From an uncultured Lachnospiraceae bacterium (GTDB lineage Bacteria > Bacillota > Clostridia > Lachnospirales > Lachnospiraceae), in NCBI GenBank assembly GCA_900549995.1, contig URQQ01000001.1, forward strand, positions 171,525-235,524: a stretch of 64,000 nt of DNA, read 5' to 3'. This document shows positions 56,231 to 64,000 of this stretch, piece by piece. The notes below the pieces were generated by a model. The model saw only the letters and a program-made list of their open reading frames with translations. It made no database searches and was not told the DNA's origin. The position numbers and the translations under genes were made by a program. Numbering within the stretch: position 1 is the first letter of the stretch; every line of letters begins with the position of its first letter.

Positions 56231-58168
56231 ATGTCAGGAAAGAAGAGAAAGAGACCATTTCACTTTCTGAGACGTAAATTTCCATTAAAAATGCAGAAAA
56301 AGCTGGTACTGCTCTTTATGTTGATAGTACTGGCTTTTGTTGGTTTAGTGGGGAGAATTACTTATATTAATGCGTCAAGCGGTGAAAAATATACGAAGGT
56401 AGTTTTAGACCAGCAGCAGTATGACAGCAGGGTAATACCATTTAAACGGGGAGATATCCTCGATCGGAATGGAACAAAAGTGGCGACCAGCGAACGTGTG
56501 TATAATGTCATTCTGGATGCGAAAGTACTTTTGTCGGATAAAAAGAATGTAGAGCCAACAAAAAAGGCGCTGAAAGATTGTTTCGGCATAGAAGAATCTG
56601 CGGTTGAAAAGGTAATTGAGGATAATCCCAGCGGAAGATACAATATTATGCTGAAGGGAGTTTCCTACGATCAGGCGCAGGCATATAAAAAGATTGATGA
56701 AGATGACAAGAATTACCCAAATGTAGATGGGGTCTGGCTGGAAGATGATTATGTAAGAAAATATCCTTATAATACACTGGCGAGTGCCGCAATTGGATTT
56801 ACAGTGTCTGGGAATGTGGGGAACAGTGGCATGGAGGCATCTTACAATTCTATTTTGAACGGCACGGATGGGAGAGAGTACGGTTATCTGGATACGAAAT
56901 CTTCTGTGGAACGTACTGTGAAACAGCCGGTCAACGGACAGACGATTGTGTCTACAATCGATGTGAATCTGCAGAAAATAGTGGAGGATCATATCTGGGC
57001 GTTTAATGAAGCGCATAAAAACACAGAGAGGCAGGGAGAGGGAAGTGCCAATACGGGAGTGCTGGTGATGAAACCAAGCACAGGAGAGATTCTTGCGATG
57101 GCATCTTACCCGAATTATGACCTGAACAATCCGAGAGACCTGACAAAGTATTATACTCAGGAGCAGATTGACGCGATGACAGATGATCAAAAAGTGGATA
57201 CTTTGAATGCACTGTGGAGAAACTTTTGTGTGACGGATACATTTGAGCCTGGATCAACAGCGAAACCATTTACAGTGGCAGCAGGGCTTGACAGCGGGAA
57301 AATTACAGGTGATGAGACATATGTATGCGGGGGATATCTGCATATAGGTGATTACAATATCAAATGCCATAACACTTCGGGGCATGGAACCCAGACCGTT
57401 GGACAGGCGATCGCCAACTCCTGCAATGTGGCATTGATGCAGATTGGTGAGGCGATTGGGGTCCAGGATTTTACACGTTATCAGAGCATCTTTGGCTTTG
57501 GAGAATTTACAGGCATCGATCTGAAGGGGGAACCAGACACTTCGGGACTGTTATATAATGCAGATACTATGCAGATTACAGACTTGGCTACCAATGCATT
57601 CGGACAGAATTTCAATGTCACAATGACACAGCTTGCGGCAGGTTTCTGCTCTCTGGTCAATGGCGGGAATTATTATAAGCCGCATATTGTGAAACAGATA
57701 CAGGATGAAAATGGCAATGTGATAGAAAATAAGGATCCTGTACTGGTGAAGAAAACAATTTCGGAAGAGACAAGTACAAAGATTAAAGAATATATGAGAA
57801 TGGTAGTGACTGAGGGAACCGGAACCAAAACCCAGGTAGATGGATATGATATCGGAGGGAAAACCGGTACGGCTGAGAAGCTTCCGAGAGATAACGGGAA
57901 TTATGTACTGTCATTTATCGGGTATGCGCCGCAGGAGAATCCGGAAGTGGTTGTATATGTAGTAATTGATGAACCAAATACAGACAATCAGTCAGACAGT
58001 GCTCTTGTAACGGAACTGTCACAGCAGATTATGGCGGATGTTTTCCCGTATCTTAATATTACAAGAGAAGATGGTGCGCAGGGAGAAGGCGGACAGGATG
58101 CAGATGAAGAGGAGCAAAGCACAGAGGATACTGAGAACACCGGTGATATAGAAAATACAGAAGAATAA
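56231..58168 (+). CDS. Class B penicillin-binding protein (FtsI/SpoVD type), first copy
   Basis: 645 residues. Transmembrane helix at ~20-42, PBP dimerisation domain ~60-230 (RGDILDRNGTKVATSERVYNVIL), transpeptidase domain ~270-610. Active-site motifs are complete: EPGSTAKPFT (SxxK serine), NSCN (SxN) and GGKTGTAEK (KTG). The C-terminal ~35 residues are very acidic and low in complexity. No PASTA domain is present. It cross-links septal or spore-cortex peptidoglycan. Confidence 0.93.
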   Translation: MSGKKRKRPFHFLRRKFPLKMQKKLVLLFMLIVLAFVGLVGRITYINASSGEKYTKVVLDQQQYDSRVIPFKRGDILDRNGTKVATSERVYNVILDAKVLLSDKKNVEPTKKALKDCFGIEESAVEKVIEDNPSGRYNIMLKGVSYDQAQAYKKIDEDDKNYPNVDGVWLEDDYVRKYPYNTLASAAIGFTVSGNVGNSGMEASYNSILNGTDGREYGYLDTKSSVERTVKQPVNGQTIVSTIDVNLQKIVEDHIWAFNEAHKNTERQGEGSANTGVLVMKPSTGEILAMASYPNYDLNNPRDLTKYYTQEQIDAMTDDQKVDTLNALWRNFCVTDTFEPGSTAKPFTVAAGLDSGKITGDETYVCGGYLHIGDYNIKCHNTSGHGTQTVGQAIANSCNVALMQIGEAIGVQDFTRYQSIFGFGEFTGIDLKGEPDTSGLLYNADTMQITDLATNAFGQNFNVTMTQLAAGFCSLVNGGNYYKPHIVKQIQDENGNVIENKDPVLVKKTISEETSTKIKEYMRMVVTEGTGTKTQVDGYDIGGKTGTAEKLPRDNGNYVLSFIGYAPQENPEVVVYVVIDEPNTDNQSDSALVTELSQQIMADVFPYLNITREDGAQGEGGQDADEEEQSTEDTENTGDIENTEE

Positions 58169-58180
58169 AAAGATACGAAT

Positions 58181-58232
58181 AACCTCACAAAAGCGTTAAT
58201 AAGTTATAGCAATAACCTTTGTGAGGTTTTTT
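58181..58232 (+). promoter_or_regulatory. Terminator-like hairpin covering the ribosome site of the second PBP gene
   Basis: AACCTCACAAA (58181-58191) pairs perfectly with TTTGTGAGGTT (58218-58228), followed by six T. The GTGAGG in the right arm (58221-58226) is also the best ribosome site for ATG 58235. The structure could terminate transcription or hide the start site. Confidence 0.75.
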
Positions 58233-58234
58233 CT

Positions 58235-59989
58235 ATGAAAAATAAGACGTATAACAGAAAGAAAATCCTCGTCGTGTTTCTGATCGCCGGTGTTGTGGTG
58301 CTTGGACTGATTGGACGCCTTGTATATCTGATGATTTTTGACGCACAGTATTATCAGGAGAGGGCAGAAGCACTTCATGAGAGAGAGAGGGAAATCAAGG
58401 CGGCCAGGGGCGAGATCGTGGATAAAAATGGGACGGTTCTTGCCACAAATAAGACTGTCTGTACGATTTCTGTAATTCACAGCCAGCTGAAAGATAAAGA
58501 AACCGTGATCAAAGCACTTTCTCAGATGTTGGAGATGGGAGAAGATGAGGTCCGTAAAAAGGTGGAAAAGGTATCCTCCATGGAAAGAATCAAAACAAAC
58601 GTGGCAAAGGAAGTCGGGGATCAGATTCGCGGGATGGAGCTTGACGGGGTAAAAGTGGACGAAGACTTTAAACGTTATTATCCGTATAACGAGCTGGCAT
58701 CCAAAGTACTGGGATTTACCGGCGGAGACAACCAGGGGATTATTGGCCTGGAGGTAAAGTATGAAGATTATCTGAAAGGGATGAACGGGACGATACTTAC
58801 GACAACGGACGCAAGGGGAATTGAGCTTGAGGGTGTGGCAGAAGACCGTGTGGAACCGGTGGCAGGCAATACGCTTCAGGTCAGTCTTGACTATAATATC
58901 CAGAAGTACGCCCAGCAGGCAGCAGAAAAGGTCATGGAGGAAAAACAGGCAGATAAGGTGGCAATTTTGATTATGAATCCACAGAACGGTGAGATTATGG
59001 CGATGGTAAATGTGCCAGAGTTTAATTTAAATGAACCGTTTGTGCTGAATAATGGTGCAGATACAGGTGCGGTCGATGATGAACAGAAACAGGAGCTTCT
59101 GAACCAGATGTGGAGAAATGGCTGCATTAACGATACTTATGAGCCGGGTTCTACCTTTAAGATTATTACGGCGTCCGCGTGCCTGGAAGCAGGGGTAGTG
59201 AAACTTGATGATACGTTCAGTTGTCCGGGTTATAAAATGGTAGAAGACAGAAAAATCCGCTGCCATAAGGTAGGAGGGCATGGCGCTGAGACTTTTGTGC
59301 AGGGCGTGCAGAACTCCTGTAACCCAGTGTTTATTGAAATCGGCTTAAGGCTCGGTGTGGATAAATTTTATGATTTTTTTAAACAATTTGGGCTGATGAG
59401 TCTTACAGGGGTGGATCTTCCGGGAGAAGCAGGGACAATTATGCATAAGAAAGAGAACATTGGACAGGTGGAACTTGCGACAATGTCATTTGGCCAGTCC
59501 TTTCAGATCACGCCGATGCAGATGGCTACGACAGTGAGTTCCCTGATTAACGGAGGTAGAAGAGTCACACCGCATTTCGGAGTAAGTGTGACAAGTGCGA
59601 CAGGGGAAGCGGTAAAAACCTTTCAATATAAGGAAGAGAAAGGGATTGTATCGGAGGAGACATCGGCGACAATGAGAGAGATCCTGGAAAGCGTGGTTTC
59701 CGTAGGCTCTGGTAAAAATGCATATATTCCCGGATATCTGATCGGAGGAAAAACAGCGACTTCCCAGACGCTGCCGAGAAGCGCCAACAAGTATATCTCA
59801 TCATTTATCGGGTTTGCCCCTGCTGACAATCCGCAGGTACTTGCGATGGCAGTGATTTACAATCCTCAGGGAGTATATTATGGGGGAACGATTGCGGCCC
59901 CGGTGATTAAAAATGTATTCGAGAATATTCTGCCGTATCTTGGAATTGAGAAAGATGAGAGCCTCATTCCTGAAAAAGAAACCGAGTAG
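58235..59989 (+). CDS. Class B penicillin-binding protein, second copy
   Basis: 584 residues. Helix ~12-34, dimerisation domain with RGEIVDKNGTVLATN, transpeptidase domain with EPGSTFKIIT (SxxK), NSCN (SxN) and GGKTATSQTLPRS. The last motif is KTA rather than the usual KTG, a small but real change in the active site. It lies between the first PBP and mraY, where spoVD or ftsI is found in Clostridia. Expression may be uncoupled from the first PBP by the upstream hairpin. Confidence 0.92.
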   Translation: MKNKTYNRKKILVVFLIAGVVVLGLIGRLVYLMIFDAQYYQERAEALHEREREIKAARGEIVDKNGTVLATNKTVCTISVIHSQLKDKETVIKALSQMLEMGEDEVRKKVEKVSSMERIKTNVAKEVGDQIRGMELDGVKVDEDFKRYYPYNELASKVLGFTGGDNQGIIGLEVKYEDYLKGMNGTILTTTDARGIELEGVAEDRVEPVAGNTLQVSLDYNIQKYAQQAAEKVMEEKQADKVAILIMNPQNGEIMAMVNVPEFNLNEPFVLNNGADTGAVDDEQKQELLNQMWRNGCINDTYEPGSTFKIITASACLEAGVVKLDDTFSCPGYKMVEDRKIRCHKVGGHGAETFVQGVQNSCNPVFIEIGLRLGVDKFYDFFKQFGLMSLTGVDLPGEAGTIMHKKENIGQVELATMSFGQSFQITPMQMATTVSSLINGGRRVTPHFGVSVTSATGEAVKTFQYKEEKGIVSEETSATMREILESVVSVGSGKNAYIPGYLIGGKTATSQTLPRSANKYISSFIGFAPADNPQVLAMAVIYNPQGVYYGGTIAAPVIKNVFENILPYLGIEKDESLIPEKETE

Positions 59990-60074
59990 TTGAAAAAGAA
60001 GGAAAAGTACGGTATACTAATTTACGTTAAACTGAAATAGCCTTGGGCTGACGAAAGAGATAAAGAGGTGTGTT

Positions 60075-61034
60075 ATGGATTATAAAATCGTATTGCCGGT
60101 ATTGATTGCATTTGCGCTCAGTGCCATCATGGGACCATTGGTGATACCAATTCTTCGAAGAATGAAAATGGGCCAGACAGAAAGAGAAGAAGGCGTACAG
60201 TCTCATTTAAAGAAAACAGGAACACCGACAATGGGTGGTGTGATTATTCTGGCCAGTGTAGTGGTGACGTCAGCATTTTACATTAAAGATTATCCGAAAA
60301 TTATTCCGATTCTGTTTGTGACGGTTGGGTTTGGCCTGATCGGTTTTCTGGATGATTATCTGAAAGTAGTATTGAAACGTTCTGACGGACTTTTCCCGAT
60401 GCAGAAAATGGCACTGCAGATTTTGGTGACAGCGATATTTGCATTCTATCTTGTGAAATTTACAGATGTCCCGCTGACGCTTCTTCTGCCGTTTTCCGGG
60501 GGAAAATACTGGAATATAGGATGGCTGGCGATTCCGCTGATGTTCGTGGCAGTGATCGGAACGGTAAATGGTGTCAACTTTACTGACGGACTTGATGGTC
60601 TGGCGTCAAGTGTTACCGTACTTGTGGCGACCTTTTTCACTGTTGTGGCTGTAGGTACGAAGAGCGGTGTGGAACCGGTGACCTGCGCAGTCGTAGGGGC
60701 GCTTTTAGGATTTTTGCTGTTCAATGTATATCCGGCAAGTGTATTTATGGGAGATACAGGTTCCCTTGCGCTTGGAGGATTTGTTGCGGCGACGGCATAT
60801 ACAATGCAGATGCCGATCTTTATTATCATTGTAGGACTGGTATATCTGGTGGAAGTGGCATCTGTCATGATCCAGGTGACATATTTTAAGAAAACAGGTG
60901 GGAAGAGATTCTTCAAAATGGCTCCGATCCATCATCATTTCGAACTCTGCGGATGGTCTGAAACCAGAGTTGTTGCAGTATTTTCCATCGTGACAGCCCT
61001 TCTGTGTCTCATCGCATTGGCAGGTGTCCGTTAA
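60075..61034 (+). CDS. mraY: Phospho-N-acetylmuramoyl-pentapeptide transferase MraY
   Basis: 319 residues, about ten membrane helices. Motifs: GTPTMGG (~52), GFLDDYLKV (~94), the catalytic NGVNFTDGLDGLASS (~167), GDTGSLALGG (~230) and the histidine motif HHHFELCGWSE (~288). It makes lipid I. GAGGTGTG precedes ATG 60075. Confidence 0.96.
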   Translation: MDYKIVLPVLIAFALSAIMGPLVIPILRRMKMGQTEREEGVQSHLKKTGTPTMGGVIILASVVVTSAFYIKDYPKIIPILFVTVGFGLIGFLDDYLKVVLKRSDGLFPMQKMALQILVTAIFAFYLVKFTDVPLTLLLPFSGGKYWNIGWLAIPLMFVAVIGTVNGVNFTDGLDGLASSVTVLVATFFTVVAVGTKSGVEPVTCAVVGALLGFLLFNVYPASVFMGDTGSLALGGFVAATAYTMQMPIFIIIVGLVYLVEVASVMIQVTYFKKTGGKRFFKMAPIHHHFELCGWSETRVVAVFSIVTALLCLIALAGVR

Positions 61035-61054
61035 AGTACAGGAGGAAGACGACA

Positions 61055-62410
61055 ATGGATATGAATCAGAAGAAAGTTCTTGTTTTTGGTTCCGGGATCA
61101 GCGGAATAGGAGCCTGCAGGCTTCTGGAGTCAAAAGGGGAAAATGTGATCTTATATGACGGCAATGAAAGTCTTGATCCGGCACAGCTTAAGAGCCAGAT
61201 CGGGAAGGACAGTAATGCCCGGATTATTCTTGGAACATTGGAAGATGAGGTGACAGACAGTCTGAAGCTGATGGTGATCAGTCCCGGGGTACCGACGGAT
61301 CTGCCTGTTGTCAATGAGATCAGGAAGAAAAATATTCCGATATGGGGGGAAATAGAACTCGCTTATACATATGGAAAAGGCGATGTTCTTGCGATTACCG
61401 GGACCAATGGAAAGACGACGACAACGGCGCTTCTGGGAGAGATTATGAAGTCTTATAACAGCAGCACATTTGTTGTCGGTAATATTGGGAACCCATACAC
61501 AGCCGTAGCAGATGAACTGACGGATGACAGCATCGTTGTGGCAGAGATGAGCAGCTTCCAGCTGGAAAGTATCCTGACATTTCGTCCGAAAGTAAGTGCG
61601 ATACTGAATATCACGCCGGACCATCTGAACCGTCATCACACCATGGAAGCATATATTGAGGCTAAAGAGGCAATTGCGAGGAACCAGACGAGTGAGGATT
61701 ACTGTATTCTGAATTATGAGGATGATGTGACACGCGAATTCGGAAAAAACGTGGAGGCACAAGTTCTATATTTCAGCAGTCAGCGTAAACTAGAAACAGG
61801 CATATATCTTGAAGATGAAAATATCATCTGTAAGCTGGGAGAAAAGGAAGAGAAGATCTGTCACGTATCTGAACTTAAAATTCTTGGCACGCATAACTAT
61901 GAAAATGTCATGGCAGCCGTTTTAATGGCCAGGGCATATGGTGTCCCGGCAGAAACCGTCCGTGACGCTGTACTGAAATTCGGCGGTGTGGAGCATAGAA
62001 TTGAGTATGTATGTACGAAAGACGGAGTTTCTTATTATAATGATTCCAAAGGGACGAATCCGGATGCCGCAATCAAGGGGATACAGGCAATGAAGACTCC
62101 GACAGTACTGATTGGCGGAGGGTATGATAAGGCATCGGAATATGAAGAATGGATTCAGGCATTTGACGGCAAGGTAAAGCATCTTGTTCTGCTTGGAGAG
62201 ACGAAGGATAAGATAGCGGATACGGCAAGACAGTGTGGATTCCAGGAAATTATTCTGGTTCATACATTGGAAGAAGCTGTAAAAACGGCTGCATCACTGG
62301 CTGAATCAGGAGATTCTGTGCTCCTGTCACCGGCATGTGCGAGCTGGGATATGTTTAAAAGCTATGAGGAACGTGGAGATAAATTCAAAGAGCTTGTAAA
62401 TTCCTTATAA
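61055..62410 (+). CDS. murD: UDP-N-acetylmuramoylalanine-D-glutamate ligase MurD
   Basis: 451 residues from ATG 61055, with GGAGGAAG upstream; the longer frame from 61004 overlaps mraY. Motifs: VLVFGSGISGIGACRLL, the P-loop AITGTNGKTTTTAL (~115), ISSFQLE-like AEMSSFQLESI, NITPDHLNRH and NDSKGTNPDA. It adds D-glutamate to the peptidoglycan precursor. Confidence 0.96.
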   Translation: MDMNQKKVLVFGSGISGIGACRLLESKGENVILYDGNESLDPAQLKSQIGKDSNARIILGTLEDEVTDSLKLMVISPGVPTDLPVVNEIRKKNIPIWGEIELAYTYGKGDVLAITGTNGKTTTTALLGEIMKSYNSSTFVVGNIGNPYTAVADELTDDSIVVAEMSSFQLESILTFRPKVSAILNITPDHLNRHHTMEAYIEAKEAIARNQTSEDYCILNYEDDVTREFGKNVEAQVLYFSSQRKLETGIYLEDENIICKLGEKEEKICHVSELKILGTHNYENVMAAVLMARAYGVPAETVRDAVLKFGGVEHRIEYVCTKDGVSYYNDSKGTNPDAAIKGIQAMKTPTVLIGGGYDKASEYEEWIQAFDGKVKHLVLLGETKDKIADTARQCGFQEIILVHTLEEAVKTAASLAESGDSVLLSPACASWDMFKSYEERGDKFKELVNSL

Positions 62411-62422
62411 GGAGTGAGGCGG

Positions 62423-63508
62423 ATGCCACGTCCCCATAAAAAGAAAAACTACGACTACAGTATGATCGCAGTCGTATTTCTGCTGGCGGTGATCGGACTG
62501 GTCATTTTATACAGCACCAGTTCTTATAACGGCCAGGTGAAGTTTCACGATTCATTTTACTATCTGAAAAAACAGGCATTTGCTACGGCGCTGGGGGTAG
62601 TTTTGATGTTCGTGATGGCAAATATCGATTATCATTTCTGGCAGCAGTTTGCGGTTCTGGGCTATATAGCGGCAATCCTCTTATCTGTAGCCGTTATATT
62701 CGTCGGAGATGAGTACAATGGGTCCAAAAGATGGTTATCTTTAGGACCCATCTCTTTTCAGCCATCGGAATACGCGAAAGTCGCAGTTATTTTATTTCTG
62801 GCCTGTGTGGTTTCAAAGAATGCAAAAGAGATGGGAAAACTCCGTACACTTATCAAGGTCATGGTCATGGTTCTTCCCATTGTAGGGCTTGTCGGAGCAA
62901 GTAACCTGAGTACTGCAATTATTATTCTCGGGATCGCAGTAATTCTCGTATTTGTTGCGAGTCCCAAGTATGCGCAGTTTATGTGGATTGGGCTGTGCGG
63001 AGCAGGATTCATGGGAGTGTTTCTCGGACTGGAAAGTTACCGGCTGGAACGCCTGGCGATATGGAGACATCCGGAATTATATGAAAAAGGGTACCAGACG
63101 CTGCAGGGACTTTACGCCATCGGTTCAGGAGGGGTGTTTGGCAGAGGGCTTGGAGAAAGTATTCAGAAGCTCGGATTTGTTCCTGAAGCGCAGAATGATA
63201 TGATCTTTTCTATTATCTGTGAAGAACTGGGGCTTGTGGGAGCGTCATTTATCATTGTACTTTTTCTGATTTTAATCTGGAGATTTTTTATGATTGCCGT
63301 CCATGCGAAAGATCTGTTTGGAGCGCTGATCGCATCGGGAGCGATGGGACATATGATGATTCAGGTCATTTTGAATATTGCCGTTGTTACAAATACAATT
63401 CCAAATACTGGAATTACGCTTCCGTTTATCAGTTACGGGGGAACATCGGTCATGTTTCTTCTGCTGGAAATGGGGCTTGTACTAAGTGTATCTAATCTGA
63501 TAGAATAG
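62423..63508 (+). CDS. ftsW: SEDS-family cell division protein FtsW/SpoVE, second copy
   Basis: 361 residues from ATG 62423 (AAGGAG eight bases upstream; GTG 62414 lies inside that site). Signatures: LYSTSSYNGQVKFHDSFYYLKKQ, YNGSKRWLSLGPISFQPSEYAKVAVILFLA, LQGLYAIGSGGVFGRGLGESIQKLGFVPEAQNDMIFSIICEELG and PNTGITLPFISYGGTS. Very similar to the copy at 51310. In its dcw position it is the division or sporulation glycan polymerase working with the PBPs upstream. Confidence 0.94.
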   Translation: MPRPHKKKNYDYSMIAVVFLLAVIGLVILYSTSSYNGQVKFHDSFYYLKKQAFATALGVVLMFVMANIDYHFWQQFAVLGYIAAILLSVAVIFVGDEYNGSKRWLSLGPISFQPSEYAKVAVILFLACVVSKNAKEMGKLRTLIKVMVMVLPIVGLVGASNLSTAIIILGIAVILVFVASPKYAQFMWIGLCGAGFMGVFLGLESYRLERLAIWRHPELYEKGYQTLQGLYAIGSGGVFGRGLGESIQKLGFVPEAQNDMIFSIICEELGLVGASFIIVLFLILIWRFFMIAVHAKDLFGALIASGAMGHMMIQVILNIAVVTNTIPNTGITLPFISYGGTSVMFLLLEMGLVLSVSNLIE

Positions 63509-63644
63509 ACAGCAGAGGAAGCTGGTGCCAGGAATTACGGGAAGACAAAAGCGGGAGATGAGGTTGAAAGTGCAGGTCTTTCAACCTTAGAGTTCATGGA
63601 CAGGGGGATGACATCCATGTTTGTCTGGCTGATAGGAGGCAGAG

Positions 63645-64000
63645 ATGCATAAGAGAGATTACGAAGTAAAGAGACAAAAGAGAGACAGAATCCGTTCACT
63701 GTTAAAAATGTTCCTGACAACAATCATTGTGATTGTGACATTTTTTCTATTGTTTTATGTACGCAGGATCGAAGTGACCGGCTGCGGATATACGGATCAG
63801 AAGGCGATTGCCAGTTGGTATGAGGCAGATAAAATGTCCTGGAATTCTGTAGTATATCTGCTGAAATACAAACTTGGAAAAGTGGAATATCCTCCTTATC
63901 TGGAAGATGCAAAGATGGAAATGAAAAATCCATGGACACTGAGGGTAAAGATAAAAGAAAAGCCGATCGTAGCATATGCCCAGTCGGGATCAGAAAATGT
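63645..64000 (+). CDS. ftsQ: FtsQ/DivIB-type division protein (3' end outside window)
   Basis: ATG 63645 with AGGAGG six bases upstream; the frame is open to the window end (118 codons seen). A basic cytoplasmic tail (MHKRDYEVKRQKRDRIRSLLK), one helix (MFLTTIIVIVTFFLLFYV), then the POTRA domain start (RRIEVTGCGYTDQKAIASWYEADKMSWNSVVYLLKYKL...). No murG lies between ftsW and this gene. The 136 bases between them contain a GGTTGAAAG/CTTTCAACC hairpin (63562-63586) without a T-tail. Confidence 0.88.
   Translation, partial: MHKRDYEVKRQKRDRIRSLLKMFLTTIIVIVTFFLLFYVRRIEVTGCGYTDQKAIASWYEADKMSWNSVVYLLKYKLGKVEYPPYLEDAKMEMKNPWTLRVKIKEKPIVAYAQSGSEN

Noticed and set aside
1..64000. tRNA or rRNA genes, including a tRNA-type attachment site
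   Set aside because: No cloverleaf or rRNA-like stretch was recognised on either strand; the prophage attachment site is within cotJC, not a tRNA.

Overview
The window looks like the chromosome of an anaerobic, spore-forming, low-to-mid GC Gram-positive bacterium, most likely Lachnospiraceae (Clostridia). The evidence is a cotJABC spore-coat operon, an mraZ-rsmH-ftsL-PBP-PBP-mraY-murD-ftsW-ftsQ division/cell-wall cluster, AGGAGG-type ribosome sites and TTGACA/TATAAT promoters. The genus is not identified. All family assignments come from reading protein sequences by eye; no database search was run.

Layout. (1) 1-7350, host genes: end of an aldose 1-epimerase, a Gfo/Idh/MocA dehydrogenase, then an orphan sugar-type binding lipoprotein followed directly by a membrane GGDEF-EAL protein and a zinc-ribbon membrane protein. 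(2) 7768-47918, a complete-looking siphovirus-type prophage of about 40.1 kb, inserted inside the spore-coat manganese-catalase gene cotJC. The 3' part of cotJC is at 7352-7768 and the 5' part at 47913-48116. Both junctions share the 7-bp core TATGGGC, and joining the halves restores one 206-codon frame. (3) 48118-49029, the rest of the cotJ operon and an XRE regulator. (4) 49420-53782, asnB, a SEDS protein, a DegV protein and a small membrane protein. (5) 54081-64000, the dcw cluster.

Prophage order: large serine recombinase next to attL; a type I toxin-antitoxin-like locus; a leftward lysogeny module (GIY-YIG-like T5orf172 protein, lipoprotein, repressor) facing a Cro-like gene; recombination and replication genes (RecT, PD-(D/E)XK nuclease, RusA, DnaD-like initiator with internal iterons); many tiny early genes; a sigma-like late regulator; an AT-rich accessory block of unknown genes; then terminase, portal, a head protein fused to a predicted metallopeptidase, scaffold, capsid, connectors, tail tube, chaperones, tape measure, tail and fibre genes, holin and GH25-LysM endolysin.

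Two systems stand out. First, at 41590-44630 the last collagen-like fibre gene ends in a shufflon. Four copies of a 33-35 bp site (two in each orientation) lie in the same reading frame of four alternative C-terminal cassettes, around a dedicated tyrosine recombinase gene. Inversions would swap the tip of the fibre, presumably changing receptor specificity. Second, the cotJC split resembles developmentally excised elements (B. subtilis skin in sigK, SP-beta in spsM). The interrupted cotJ transcript would read across attR into a small 72-aa prophage gene, which is therefore a candidate excision factor.
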